DNA from: Pseudomonas vlassakiae
GTDB taxonomy: Bacteria; Pseudomonadota; Gammaproteobacteria; Pseudomonadales; Pseudomonadaceae
Length of the DNA: 64,000 bases
Assembly (NCBI RefSeq): GCF_014269035.2
Contig: NZ_JABWRP020000013.1
Span: 62,001 to 126,000, forward strand
Direction: 5' to 3'
How positions within the stretch are numbered: position 1 is the first letter of the stretch; each line of letters opens with the position of its first letter. The notes beneath the pieces are model-generated. The model ran no database searches, was not told the origin of the DNA, and was given only the letters and a program-made list of their open reading frames with translations. Both the position numbers and the translations under genes were made by a program. This document shows, one piece after another, positions 1 through 7,455 of this stretch.

Positions 1-628
1 GAAAGATTTCGGTAAGTTGATTTGGTATGGCGTCATTGATTTGTAGGGAGAGGTTTTCTAGCTTCTGTTCCTGAGGGCTGTATGTTAAGAAAGGAAGCTT
101 CAGAACTATTCTTATGGTGAGGTCGTATAGTGGGTTTCTGGTGCGGATTTGGTGCTTGAAGTCTAGGAAGTCCTTACCGTTATTTGAATTTAAAATTTCA
201 TTAATTACGTTATTGTGAATGGCGGAAATGGTGTTGCCCGTAAGATGTCTGTTGATAGCTGCCAGCTCTGCTGGCGTGTATGTGATGACATTTTTTTTGA
301 AATTGTATGGGTCTTCCTCAATGGCGAGCACCATGCCGTGATCAAGATTTTTAGACTCAAGGCAAATCAGCATGGTGCAGTTTTTTTCGAAATAGCGCTC
401 TACTTTATCAGATTTCTGGATCTCCTCGAAAATCGCTTGAGCTTTGTCATCAAGAAAGGATTTAAGGGTTTCGCTGCTAGGTGAGCTTATTTCGAGAGTG
501 AGGAAGTACTCTTCTCTGCGTTGATTTTGTGACTTGAAGAGGGAAAGAGGGAATTCCTCATTGGTAAAATCAATATCCACTAGGACGAAGCCATTGCTTG
601 TCATAATGTTGTTAAGGATTGTGATCAT
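1..628 (-). CDS. ABC-three-component system middle component (MC1-like), 3' end outside window
   Basis: The minus-strand frame is open from an ATG at 626-628 to the left edge, about 209 residues, with no stop inside the window. It begins MITILNNIMTSNGFVLVDID and contains a segment near residue 125 reading DPYNFKKNVITYTPAEL. That segment resembles, from memory, middle-component proteins of ABC-three-component (ABC-3C) systems. The upstream gene ends only 25 bases before this start and encodes a probable nuclease-type partner, so the two look co-transcribed. In ABC-3C systems the middle component bridges an SMC/RecF-like ATPase and an effector; the ATPase gene would be expected beyond position 1. 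Seen: open frame and gene order. Known: ABC-3C architecture. Inferred: family membership. Confidence 0.6.
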   Translation of the reverse strand, partial: MITILNNIMTSNGFVLVDIDFTNEEFPLSLFKSQNQRREEYFLTLEISSPSSETLKSFLDDKAQAIFEEIQKSDKVERYFEKNCTMLICLESKNLDHGMVLAIEEDPYNFKKNVITYTPAELAAINRHLTGNTISAIHNNVINEILNSNNGKDFLDFKHQIRTRNPLYDLTIRIVLKLPFLTYSPQEQKLENLSLQINDAIPNQLTEIF

Positions 629-653
629 TTAGCAAGCGCGTCCTGTGCATTCT

Positions 654-2060
654 CTAGGGGAGGAGGATGATCGTCGGCAAAATTTCAATCTGCTTGGAGC
701 GAGGATCTGCGGCTGTTGAAGGAGGAGCGTCAGTAATTTTTCCCTTGTCCGGTGAGAATGGATGGACTACGTTGCCAGAATAGATGAGGTTCTGAACCTC
801 ATACAGTAATTCGCTGAGGCATGGATTGGCGTTTAGTTGTCTGACCGTTTGGCTGAGCTTTGCACTATTTGTAATGGTGGTTGGAAGGTAGTTCTGACGT
901 GGGATTGCAGAGCTTTTATATGAAAATCTATAAAGGTTTGCATCCTGAGACAGCCGAGAAAAGTTAATTTCATGGAATATCTTCAGTAGGAAAAAACGAA
1001 TCCCATCATCGTTGCTACTGAATGCATTGTCAGTGTTGTTGTCGCTGGCTAGGTCTATCTGAGGCGAAAAATGCCTATAGTGCTCCCATAACTCAAGAGG
1101 TGGAAGAGACAGCAACAGTTTTTGCACTGCTTTGAGATTGCACGGTTCCGAGGATTCTAGCTGTGGGTAGTCATCCTCGTCCCCGAGGTACTCATCCATC
1201 AAGCGTGAAAACCGATCTTTGAATCGGCAAGCCAAATAATGCTTCCCTACATCCTCATGGTCAAAGCTCAAGGCGCTAATGATTTCCAAAAACGTGATCG
1301 GCTTTGCTGTTGCTGCTGTCTTATTTTTATGTCGCTCGATGATGTATTCGTCGATGATGCCAAGGAAATAGTCGAACGCTTTGTCGAGTTGCTCGTCCGT
1401 TATCGGTATCTTGCGAGCGGCGAGCGCAACAGAAAGCTGTTCCTTTATTTTTGTGTTTATGTCCTTGAGGTCACAGAACGCTTTGTTGTCGTGGTAAACG
1501 TAGCAAGCTATTCGATTCAGTGCGTCATTTTTGACGCTGATAATTTCGTTTACGATGGTGGCCAGTTCGTCGGCGGTTTTGCCAGGGAGTGCTGCTTTTA
1601 AAATTGCAGCCTTCTTCTTAAGTTTGCTTTCGTCGCTCGCCGCCTTTTCCAAGATGGTGTTGCCGGCTTTGGCTTCCGCATCTTGATATTCTTTGAGTAC
1701 GATAGCGAAATCGTTCTTAATTGATTCCAGGAGACCTTTGCAGTCAGGCCTGTCATTGACCTTTTTCCACGTATGGAGGTAACCCTTAACATTCGGTCGT
1801 TTGTATAACTCGATGGTCAGTCCGAATAGTGCGTCAGAGTACTCTTCAAACGTGCTTGAGTTATAGGCTTTTACTTGGTGGAATGAAGTCGGCGAGCCAC
1901 TGACGATGATTTCAAAATCTTCATTGGCCTCAAGCATTAGATTGGTTGTCGAGAAATCGAACTCAACCGGCTGAGCATTTATTAACGTCAATGCATGATG
2001 TAAAGCGACCTTACCCTGGTAGTTGAAACCACTCCAGGAGGGTGAAGCATCGAAAGCCAT
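654..2060 (-). CDS. ABC-three-component system effector with PD-(D/E)XK-like N-terminal nuclease domain
   Basis: A 468-residue protein whose ATG at 2060 follows a GGAG eight bases upstream. The N-terminus (residues ~8-75) has the pattern SGFNYQGKVAL, then LEANEDFEI and FHQVKAY. The E/D...QVK arrangement is typical of restriction-endonuclease-fold nucleases such as Cap4/DUF4297-type domains and the effector of ABC-3C systems. The rest is mostly helical and acidic, with a C-terminal half (about 260-460) that would correspond to the ABC-3C C-terminal domain coupling to the ATPase. It sits directly upstream of the probable middle component on the same strand. The role would be nucleic-acid cleavage in anti-phage or plasmid conflict. 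I read the motif directly; the system assignment is inference from architecture. A stand-alone DUF4297-type nuclease is the alternative. Confidence 0.65.
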   Translation of the reverse strand: MAFDASPSWSGFNYQGKVALHHALTLINAQPVEFDFSTTNLMLEANEDFEIIVSGSPTSFHQVKAYNSSTFEEYSDALFGLTIELYKRPNVKGYLHTWKKVNDRPDCKGLLESIKNDFAIVLKEYQDAEAKAGNTILEKAASDESKLKKKAAILKAALPGKTADELATIVNEIISVKNDALNRIACYVYHDNKAFCDLKDINTKIKEQLSVALAARKIPITDEQLDKAFDYFLGIIDEYIIERHKNKTAATAKPITFLEIISALSFDHEDVGKHYLACRFKDRFSRLMDEYLGDEDDYPQLESSEPCNLKAVQKLLLSLPPLELWEHYRHFSPQIDLASDNNTDNAFSSNDDGIRFFLLKIFHEINFSRLSQDANLYRFSYKSSAIPRQNYLPTTITNSAKLSQTVRQLNANPCLSELLYEVQNLIYSGNVVHPFSPDKGKITDAPPSTAADPRSKQIEILPTIILLP

Positions 2061-2234
2061 TGGACAATCTCCAGCACCATCACCTAAAAATTTGCGTGGG
2101 TCAGCGCGGCCAATTGAACAATGCAGCGTCTCCCTACGCAGCCCGAGATGTTAAGTGAAATGTCTGGCCATGTGCCATCTTTCCGAAGAACGGTCGTTTG
2201 GGCGGGGGTAATGCCCTAAGGTAGCGCTGGTCTA

Positions 2235-2666
2235 GTGGAGATCGCGGGCCATCGTATAGCGGGGCTGGGTGGCACCTTGGAGTCGCAAGTCTGGCTACCC
2301 GGTAGCTCTGATACTGGCATCCAAAACTATGGGGACTTGCTCGAGCGCCGGGCGTTCAGACCTCAGCACCAAGACATCGTAGCGACGAAGAAGCAGCACG
2401 CGCGTTCTGCAATCTACCCAGACGACTACTTCTCGCTCGCGATGGAGAAGGCGGACATCCTAGTCACTCATGAGGCTCCTAGCTGCCACCCGCACGGTTA
2501 TTCAGAGATCGATGAGCTCGCCCAGGCAATGGGCGCAAAAATGGTCGTGCATGGACATCATCATGATTGCCTAGATTACAGGTCTGATTGGCCGAAGCTT
2601 GGTTTTGAGGCTCATAGCGTAGCGTTCAGATCAATCATGGCCATCGACGGCTCAGTCATCAGCTGA
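2235..2666 (+). pseudogene. 5'-truncated calcineurin-like metallophosphoesterase
   Basis: A 143-residue frame starting at GTG 2235, directly after an in-frame TAA at 2217-2219. It carries the later motifs of calcineurin-like phosphoesterases: GHRIAGLGG near the start, then LVTHEAPSCHPHG and VHGHHHD (metal-binding histidines). The N-terminal metal motifs (D-x-H and GNH), which full-length relatives carry in another ~80-120 residues upstream, are missing. I found no good continuation in the 170 bases before it. The fragment therefore probably lacks activity. It lies between the ABC-3C genes and a small unknown gene inside the integrated element, consistent with decayed cargo. Confidence 0.6.
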
Positions 2667-2826
2667 GGTTGAGTGTCTGCACGGTGTCGCAAGCTACTTG
2701 GTCATAACCATCGACGCTACGGGCTCGAAGAGGCCGGCTGAATCGTCGCTTGGTCTTCTATCCTGAGCTTGTAGGGTAGGGGGCGAGCAGTTGCGTCAGG
2801 TGATAGTTGCCGAGCGGGGTGAGCAC

Positions 2827-3078
2827 ATGAAGGTCGGTGAGTTGGTTCAGTTGCTGCAAGCCTTCGATCCTGAAATGAAAGTGCTGATGACACGTTCAGA
2901 TACGGGCCTGGAGGACGTTGTCGCTTGTTATGACGACCTGGTTTGCCAAGGGCGCGTGGCCGGGTATGACCAGCTCGATGAGTACGTTCTGTCAAAGGGC
3001 GCTGACGCAACCACTGCTGAGGCAGTGATCGTGATTGACATGTGCGAGCGCCTAGAAGACTGGCAGAACAAGCAGTGA
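2827..3078 (+). CDS. Small hypothetical protein (MKVGELVQLLQAFDPEMKV)
   Basis: The frame opens at 2791, but ATG 2827 gives a protein of 83 residues beginning MKVGELVQLLQAFDPEMKV. That is a common pattern for small phage or plasmid proteins with an LxxLdPe motif. It is acidic, probably soluble, with no signal peptide or membrane segment. A clean terminator hairpin follows at 3129-3154. I do not recognise a characterised family. It stands alone on the plus strand in a region otherwise transcribed leftward. Confidence 0.55.
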   Translation: MKVGELVQLLQAFDPEMKVLMTRSDTGLEDVVACYDDLVCQGRVAGYDQLDEYVLSKGADATTAEAVIVIDMCERLEDWQNKQ

Positions 3079-3128
3079 GCGCTACACAACTGGACGGTGT
3101 GGTGTACTTGCGAACGGCCTAAAAGCGA

Positions 3129-3154
3129 AGCCCTGCTGATGCAGGGCTCGTTTT
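3129..3154 (+). terminator. Intrinsic terminator
   Basis: An eight-base-pair stem AGCCCTGC / GCAGGGCT with a TGAT loop is followed within two bases by TTTT. It ends the small gene at 2827-3078 and may also serve the converging gene from 4117, which stops at 3179. Confidence 0.75.
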
Positions 3155-3178
3155 AAATCCGGAGTCTCCTTTGTGTCA

Positions 3179-4117
3179 TTAATCCACGTCATCGGGCTTC
3201 GGATAAAAATACCTTTGGGTGAAATTATAATTTTTGTGCCCAAGATTGGTAGGCACCATGTATACCCTGGCTAACCAGTCTTTTTTCCCAGATTGGCGGA
3301 TAATCCAGGGCACGACCAAGCTGGGAAGAATGCCGGATTTAAGTGCCCATGACGCGCAGATACTACGAAGCTCGAATACAGACATAGGGGAGTGCTGGAT
3401 ACTATCTGAGGCGAAAAGAAAGTCTTCAGGAGACAGGTTGGCGAGCTCAATATGTCTGCTGATCGCGCCAGGATTTGGGATAAGATGTCGAGCTCTCCAG
3501 CCCGCCCCCCTTTTCTTATCAGCTTCGATAAAAATTCCATCGGTTGTGATGAGGATCTGCTTCACCTTTGCTGGCAAAAAATCTGTTGGCCGCAGCCCAG
3601 ACAACAGGCAGCCTAACAGCGCCTGATCTCGGGGACTACACGAGGATGCGACGGCCGAAGTTATTTGCTGAAGTTGTTGAGAGGTCAGCTGACGATCTGC
3701 TGAGAATTGTTTCCGCTCCGACTTATCGGCTGCGCGTACAGCCGGAGCAATCTGAGATGGATCAATTGGAGAAGACTTGAACGCGCGGAGACGATTGACC
3801 GGTAGGGCGTTGACGATTCGTTCCCAGTCAGTTTGATTGGTAGCAAGCCACTCGTCTGGCTGGAGCTCAGCTTTGATCGCTGTGAGAATGCCGTGCCGGA
3901 CTTCAGTTTCGGTCGGACAATCTTTTTCACGAGGCCCTCGCCTAGAGGATTGGTAGAGATCATGGTAATTGAGATAACCCAAACCCTTAGAAATTATTTC
4001 ACGAGCAAAAGAGGGTGAAATAGTTCTGGGGCCGCACCATGTGTTTTGCAGGATGGATACAAGATTGCTAAAGCCGAATTTTGGATAAGTATCATTTGGG
4101 TAAATAGGTACGCGCAT
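3179..4117 (-). CDS. Divergent tyrosine-recombinase-like protein with N-terminal MRVP domain
   Basis: A 312-residue protein; ATG at 4117 is preceded by GGAGAA. Residues 1-60 (MRVPIYPNDTYPKFGF, then KGLGYLNYHDL) form a small domain shared with the truncated gene at 6160-6678, including the ribosome-binding site. Residues ~150-305 read like the catalytic half of a tyrosine recombinase: DQALLGCLLSGLRPTDF matches the box I arginine region, and LGHKNYNFTQRYFYP matches the LGH...T..Y region with a terminal tyrosine. I do not see a clear HxxR between them, so activity is doubtful. The gene lies 124 bases downstream of the unknown gene at 4242-5039 on the same strand. Fold assignment is inference from motifs only. 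Confidence 0.6.
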   Translation of the reverse strand: MRVPIYPNDTYPKFGFSNLVSILQNTWCGPRTISPSFAREIISKGLGYLNYHDLYQSSRRGPREKDCPTETEVRHGILTAIKAELQPDEWLATNQTDWERIVNALPVNRLRAFKSSPIDPSQIAPAVRAADKSERKQFSADRQLTSQQLQQITSAVASSCSPRDQALLGCLLSGLRPTDFLPAKVKQILITTDGIFIEADKKRGAGWRARHLIPNPGAISRHIELANLSPEDFLFASDSIQHSPMSVFELRSICASWALKSGILPSLVVPWIIRQSGKKDWLARVYMVPTNLGHKNYNFTQRYFYPKPDDVD

Positions 4118-4241
4118 GGAAGTTCTCCATTAGGCAAGGTAGTGGTGGCAGCGTCTAGGGATAGGTTCGGGATAGTTTGTATTTCTGCGCTGAAGGTGTC
4201 TCGTAAAATCGGAGAAGAGTTTCAAAAAGGCTAGCGGTAGA

Positions 4242-5039
4242 TCAATGCAAAGCGATAAAGCCATTGGGCTCAAAGAATGCATAAATTACATCCTCTGCAG
4301 CTCCCCATTCCTGCCAGGCGATCTCTAGGCCTTGACCTGCCCGTAGCCAACTATCGATTGATACACATTTTGTTGATAAAACAAAGTCCCGGCTCTCTTT
4401 TGCGGTTAGATGTAACTCGCTCAAGCTGCCGCCGGGACGTTGGTTAAGTAACCCAGCCATGAAGGTGCAGATTACGACAGCTTCCACTTTGCCCTGCCTC
4501 TGGCTTTTTCGATTCAAGTGCTTTGCTAATAATGTGCAAAATTCCGTCATGTCCGCCACGCTCAATAATGGTTTAAGAGCGCTGAGGTCTACCACTATTG
4601 CTTTATCAGGCTCATTGCAGCCAAAATGAGAGTTGTAAATTTCGATCTCGTGCTTTGAAGGTTTGCACAAGAGATATTGCTCATCGCAGTTAGGTTGTGG
4701 TTCGTTCAACACGCGAGTAATGCTTTCAGAGGTCAGGGCGCCTAATGAGATGTACACGGTTAGTGCGGAGCTTAAGATTTTGACTGCGTCTTCAGTGTTT
4801 AACCCTATTTCTAGGTTGAGAAAGCCTTTGAAGGCTAGCAGTGTGGAGTGCTTACAAGGCGTTAATGGTTTGTTTGCGCCAAAAGCCACCTTCAGAAAAG
4901 CGACGTGTACTGCGTAGCTGTTGATCAGTTCGACTTCCTGCTCGGCTGTGGGGTTGCCGCATAGGTTCAAAAAACCCTGGCGTTTAGCTCCAGTATGTCT
5001 AAACGAGTTGCGCAACTTTATTTGTTCCAATGTAATCAT
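4242..5039 (-). CDS. Hypothetical protein, 265 residues, upstream partner of the divergent recombinase
   Basis: The ATG at 5039 has AGGGA about eleven bases upstream. The protein is soluble, without signal peptide or membrane helices. It contains several scattered cysteines (CGNP, PCKHST, NCDEQYLLC) but no obvious zinc motif. An alpha-helical middle and a segment with QRPGGSLSELHL near residue 205 weakly resemble the box I region of tyrosine recombinases (GLRpsEl-like), but I would not assign it. It probably forms a two-gene unit with 3179-4117. Function unknown; composition is more AT-rich than the backbone, consistent with acquired DNA. Confidence 0.55.
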   Translation of the reverse strand: MITLEQIKLRNSFRHTGAKRQGFLNLCGNPTAEQEVELINSYAVHVAFLKVAFGANKPLTPCKHSTLLAFKGFLNLEIGLNTEDAVKILSSALTVYISLGALTSESITRVLNEPQPNCDEQYLLCKPSKHEIEIYNSHFGCNEPDKAIVVDLSALKPLLSVADMTEFCTLLAKHLNRKSQRQGKVEAVVICTFMAGLLNQRPGGSLSELHLTAKESRDFVLSTKCVSIDSWLRAGQGLEIAWQEWGAAEDVIYAFFEPNGFIALH

Positions 5040-5494
5040 GTACGCGATTCCCTGAAGATAACCGAGTGGAGTCTAAAGCACTGGTGGTTGTAGGTGCTTA
5101 GCTGGTCTTTGTCACGGCTGGCCGTTTGATGATGAGTGACTTCCAGACTGTAGAATTTTCTATCGGAAAAGCAAGTTGCGCGGTCGATGTCATCTTTTCA
5201 TCTTGGAGGGCCCTGCAGTTGATAGTTGTCAATACATATATATTGTTTATAAATTTTATGTTTAAAATCAATTGGTTGTGAAAGTAGCTGGTCGGCTTTT
5301 AACCGCCTGTTTTCGGCAGGGTGTAGGAGGAGTTTTGCCAAGTTTACCGATGAGTGGTCGTGTCCCGGTGGGCCCGGTCTTTGAGGAGTGTTGTAGAAGT
5401 CTCTGCTTGGCTTACATTCCACCCGCTCATCTTACCGGTCAATTAGACGCACATGGCTTACACTGATTTTTCGACCATTAGCGGAGTCTTGGCC
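5040..5494. other. 455-base intergenic region, AT-rich in the middle
   Basis: No convincing gene. A very AT-rich stretch at about 5218-5275 between a leftward gene and a rightward gene is the likely divergent promoter region. I see no clear paired -35/-10 boxes or terminator. Confidence 0.4.
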
Positions 5495-5938
5495 ATGCCT
5501 CAATCGCCGTATGAAATTCATCGGGATATCCTCCTAGACGGTAAGTATGGTACTGCCTACCTCCTTCAGGATTTCGTGCTGCACCAGTACGACAGTGACC
5601 TGTACCCCTTCGATGCTAGCCGGCATCTCGGAGGCTTCGATACCCGTCATCTACAGATCTATAAGGATCTCAAGCGGTTCTACTGGGATAACGGCCCAAG
5701 CACGGCGCAATTGGAAATTACCCGTACGCTCATCGCCAGGCGCACTGCCGAAGCCCAGGAAAATTTTGACGAGCTGACCGTCCTCAGAGCGATGAGGCCA
5801 GAGGATTATCCAGCTGAAGGCGGTGAGCGACCTGTTGATGGCTATCGCTCTGCGGTAAAAGCGTGTGAGATGCACCATCGGCGCTATGCAGAAATGGGGT
5901 TTGAGATTTTTAGGGCATCGCCCGAACTCAAGATCTGA
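5495..5938 (+). CDS. Hypothetical protein, 147 residues
   Basis: The frame is open from ATG 5453, but ATG 5495 is preceded by GCGGAG at a good distance, whereas 5453 has no Shine-Dalgarno, so 5495 is preferred. The product begins MPQSPYEIHRDILLDGKYGT and is a soluble mixed alpha/beta protein rich in Tyr, His and Arg. It has no signal peptide. I do not recognise the family. It sits as an isolated plus-strand gene among leftward genes of the integrated element. Confidence 0.5.
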   Translation: MPQSPYEIHRDILLDGKYGTAYLLQDFVLHQYDSDLYPFDASRHLGGFDTRHLQIYKDLKRFYWDNGPSTAQLEITRTLIARRTAEAQENFDELTVLRAMRPEDYPAEGGERPVDGYRSAVKACEMHHRRYAEMGFEIFRASPELKI

Positions 5939-6159
5939 GACCCCAAGTCCTGTCTTTTCAGATTGAGTTAACTGAGGTGACTGCATACAAAGCTAGGAAG
6001 ATGAGCAGCTTAAGGGCGCCCAGTTAATGCTGGTTAAAGCGCCCTGCATGCTTAGAGGGTGGAACTAGAACAGTCGGAGCCGGCTGCCATCGATGCTCCC
6101 GCAGGGCTATAGCTTTGGTTGCCGAGGCTAGTAATACAATCCTGTCATAGCGTGACGCC

Positions 6160-6678
6160 CTAATTTCTTGACGTCAGCGTCGTATCGTAGCCGTTGAGGT
6201 CGGGTCGGTACATCTGGCATCGCAGGCAGGATGTCAGACTTTCTGACAGCTCCGGTGGCAGCTCGAACGTCGAAATGCACCCTCCGATCAATGTTCTTCG
6301 GCTACTTTCGGCTTGCATCCGGTTTACTTGCACGGCTGTGGTTGCCATGAGCACAGAGAGAGGCAAGTACGCCACCAATCGCTCCAGTTCAGCATGGTCA
6401 ACAGCAAGCAAATTCTTGGGACTCATAGCAGCTTTCGCAGCAGTCAGTATTCCGTATCTGATGTCAGTCAATCGCGGCGAAGGGGCGCCAGGTGTCCAGT
6501 TTTTCGACTCTTGTCGAAGGTCATAGAAGTCCCGGTAACCGAATCCTTTGGCTAGAATCTCTTGAGCCAGTTCGAGTGAGATCGGGTGAGGGCCGCACCA
6601 CTGCCTCCAGAGCCTTTTAGCCAGGGATTTGAAACCGCGATTGCGGGCAAGATCTTGGGGATAAACAGGAACGCGCAT
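6160..6678 (-). pseudogene. Truncated paralogue of the 3179-4117 recombinase-like protein
   Basis: 172 residues. The N-terminal ~120 residues align with the protein at 3179-4117: MRVPVYPQDL, CGPHPISLELAQEILAKGFGY, then RYGILTAAKA and a LERLVAYLP segment. The ribosome-binding site GGAGAAATGCC is nearly the same. After about residue 135 the similarity ends and the frame runs into an unrelated tail (ESLTSCLRCQMYRPDLNGYD), so the recombinase-like C-terminal half is absent. This looks like a 3' truncation after duplication. It could still produce the N-terminal domain alone. The 221 bases between 5939 and 6159 hold nothing I can name. Confidence 0.55.
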
Positions 6679-6987
6679 GGCATTTCTCCAATGGCGTCAG
6701 GGTGTCGGCTGCCCGCTGACCTTGGTCGAAATGCGTGCATAGAAAAAGAGGATACCTGTGGCATAAGCCGCCGCGAACCGACCGCGCAGATGCAGGCTGC
6801 ATCAATGCTGAACGCTAGCATGGCACCTACTGGGCGTCCAGCAGCGGCAGAGGGCTGAGCTTCAAGTGTCTGATAACTCTTGATTTGTCAGTTGCATGAG
6901 GTGTTCGTAGCATTTCCAATTCCGAGCTAGGGATCTGTAGGTGCATATGCCTGCTCCTCTGTGGGGTTACCCAGGACTCTGCTTAGG
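6679..6987. other. 309-base gap without a supported gene
   Basis: Located between the 3' end of the recombinase operon and the truncated paralogue. Short frames exist on both strands but none has family resemblance or a convincing start. No clear terminator for the operon was found. Confidence 0.35.
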
Positions 6988-7425
6988 TCATTTCTTAGGT
7001 GTGGGGAAGGGGTAGACGTTCTCATGTTCGCTAAAGGGCTGCTCATAACGACGAAGATCGCGCTGTGCTTCATCCAGCGCTCGGATCAACATAAGCTCAC
7101 GTGCCAGCGATTCTTTGTAGCGCCGTTCATAGCTACCAGCTGCAGCTTTCGCTTTCTTGGTTTTCTGCTGTGCATCCTTGACCTTCTCCTGGCCTGGAGC
7201 TTGACGCTCTGCCATCTGCCTGGCCATTTCTTTGATGTCCTGGATAAGCGGGATGAAAATGTCTCGGTCTTTTCTGATGCTACTCGGGGACTTCCCGGCT
7301 TCTAGCGCTACGTTCTTGACTGTCATCTTTGATCCTTTGGGCAAGATCACGGTGGCGTCAGTGAAGATGCGAAGCGCCGCATCGTTGTATACCTTCAGTG
7401 TCGAGTGTTCTTGTTCAACTGACAT
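6988..7425 (-). CDS. Small HTH/coiled-coil accessory protein of the recombinase operon (TnpC/DUF6262-like)
   Basis: The frame opens at 7443, but the second Met (7425) has GGGAG seven bases upstream, giving 145 residues. Residues ~35-65 (SKMTVKNVALEAGKSPSSIR) look like a helix-turn-helix. They are followed by a long charged coiled coil (KVKDAQQKTKKAKAAAGSYE) and a proline-containing tail. This layout matches the small third protein of Tn554-type transposons (TnpC) and DUF6262-like proteins that accompany tyrosine-recombinase trios. It is the last gene of a four-gene operon, 30 bases after the preceding stop. Role inferred: directing orientation or assisting excision/integration. The family call is from memory. 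Confidence 0.6.
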   Translation of the reverse strand: MSVEQEHSTLKVYNDAALRIFTDATVILPKGSKMTVKNVALEAGKSPSSIRKDRDIFIPLIQDIKEMARQMAERQAPGQEKVKDAQQKTKKAKAAAGSYERRYKESLARELMLIRALDEAQRDLRRYEQPFSEHENVYPFPTPKK

Positions 7426-7455
7426 ACCTCTGCTCCCTATCATAGGAAAGTGGAT

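Noticed and set aside
215..484. Plus-strand 89-codon frame at the left end
   Set aside because: It is opposite the open minus-strand middle-component gene, which has a better start, closer linkage to its upstream partner and protein-like composition.
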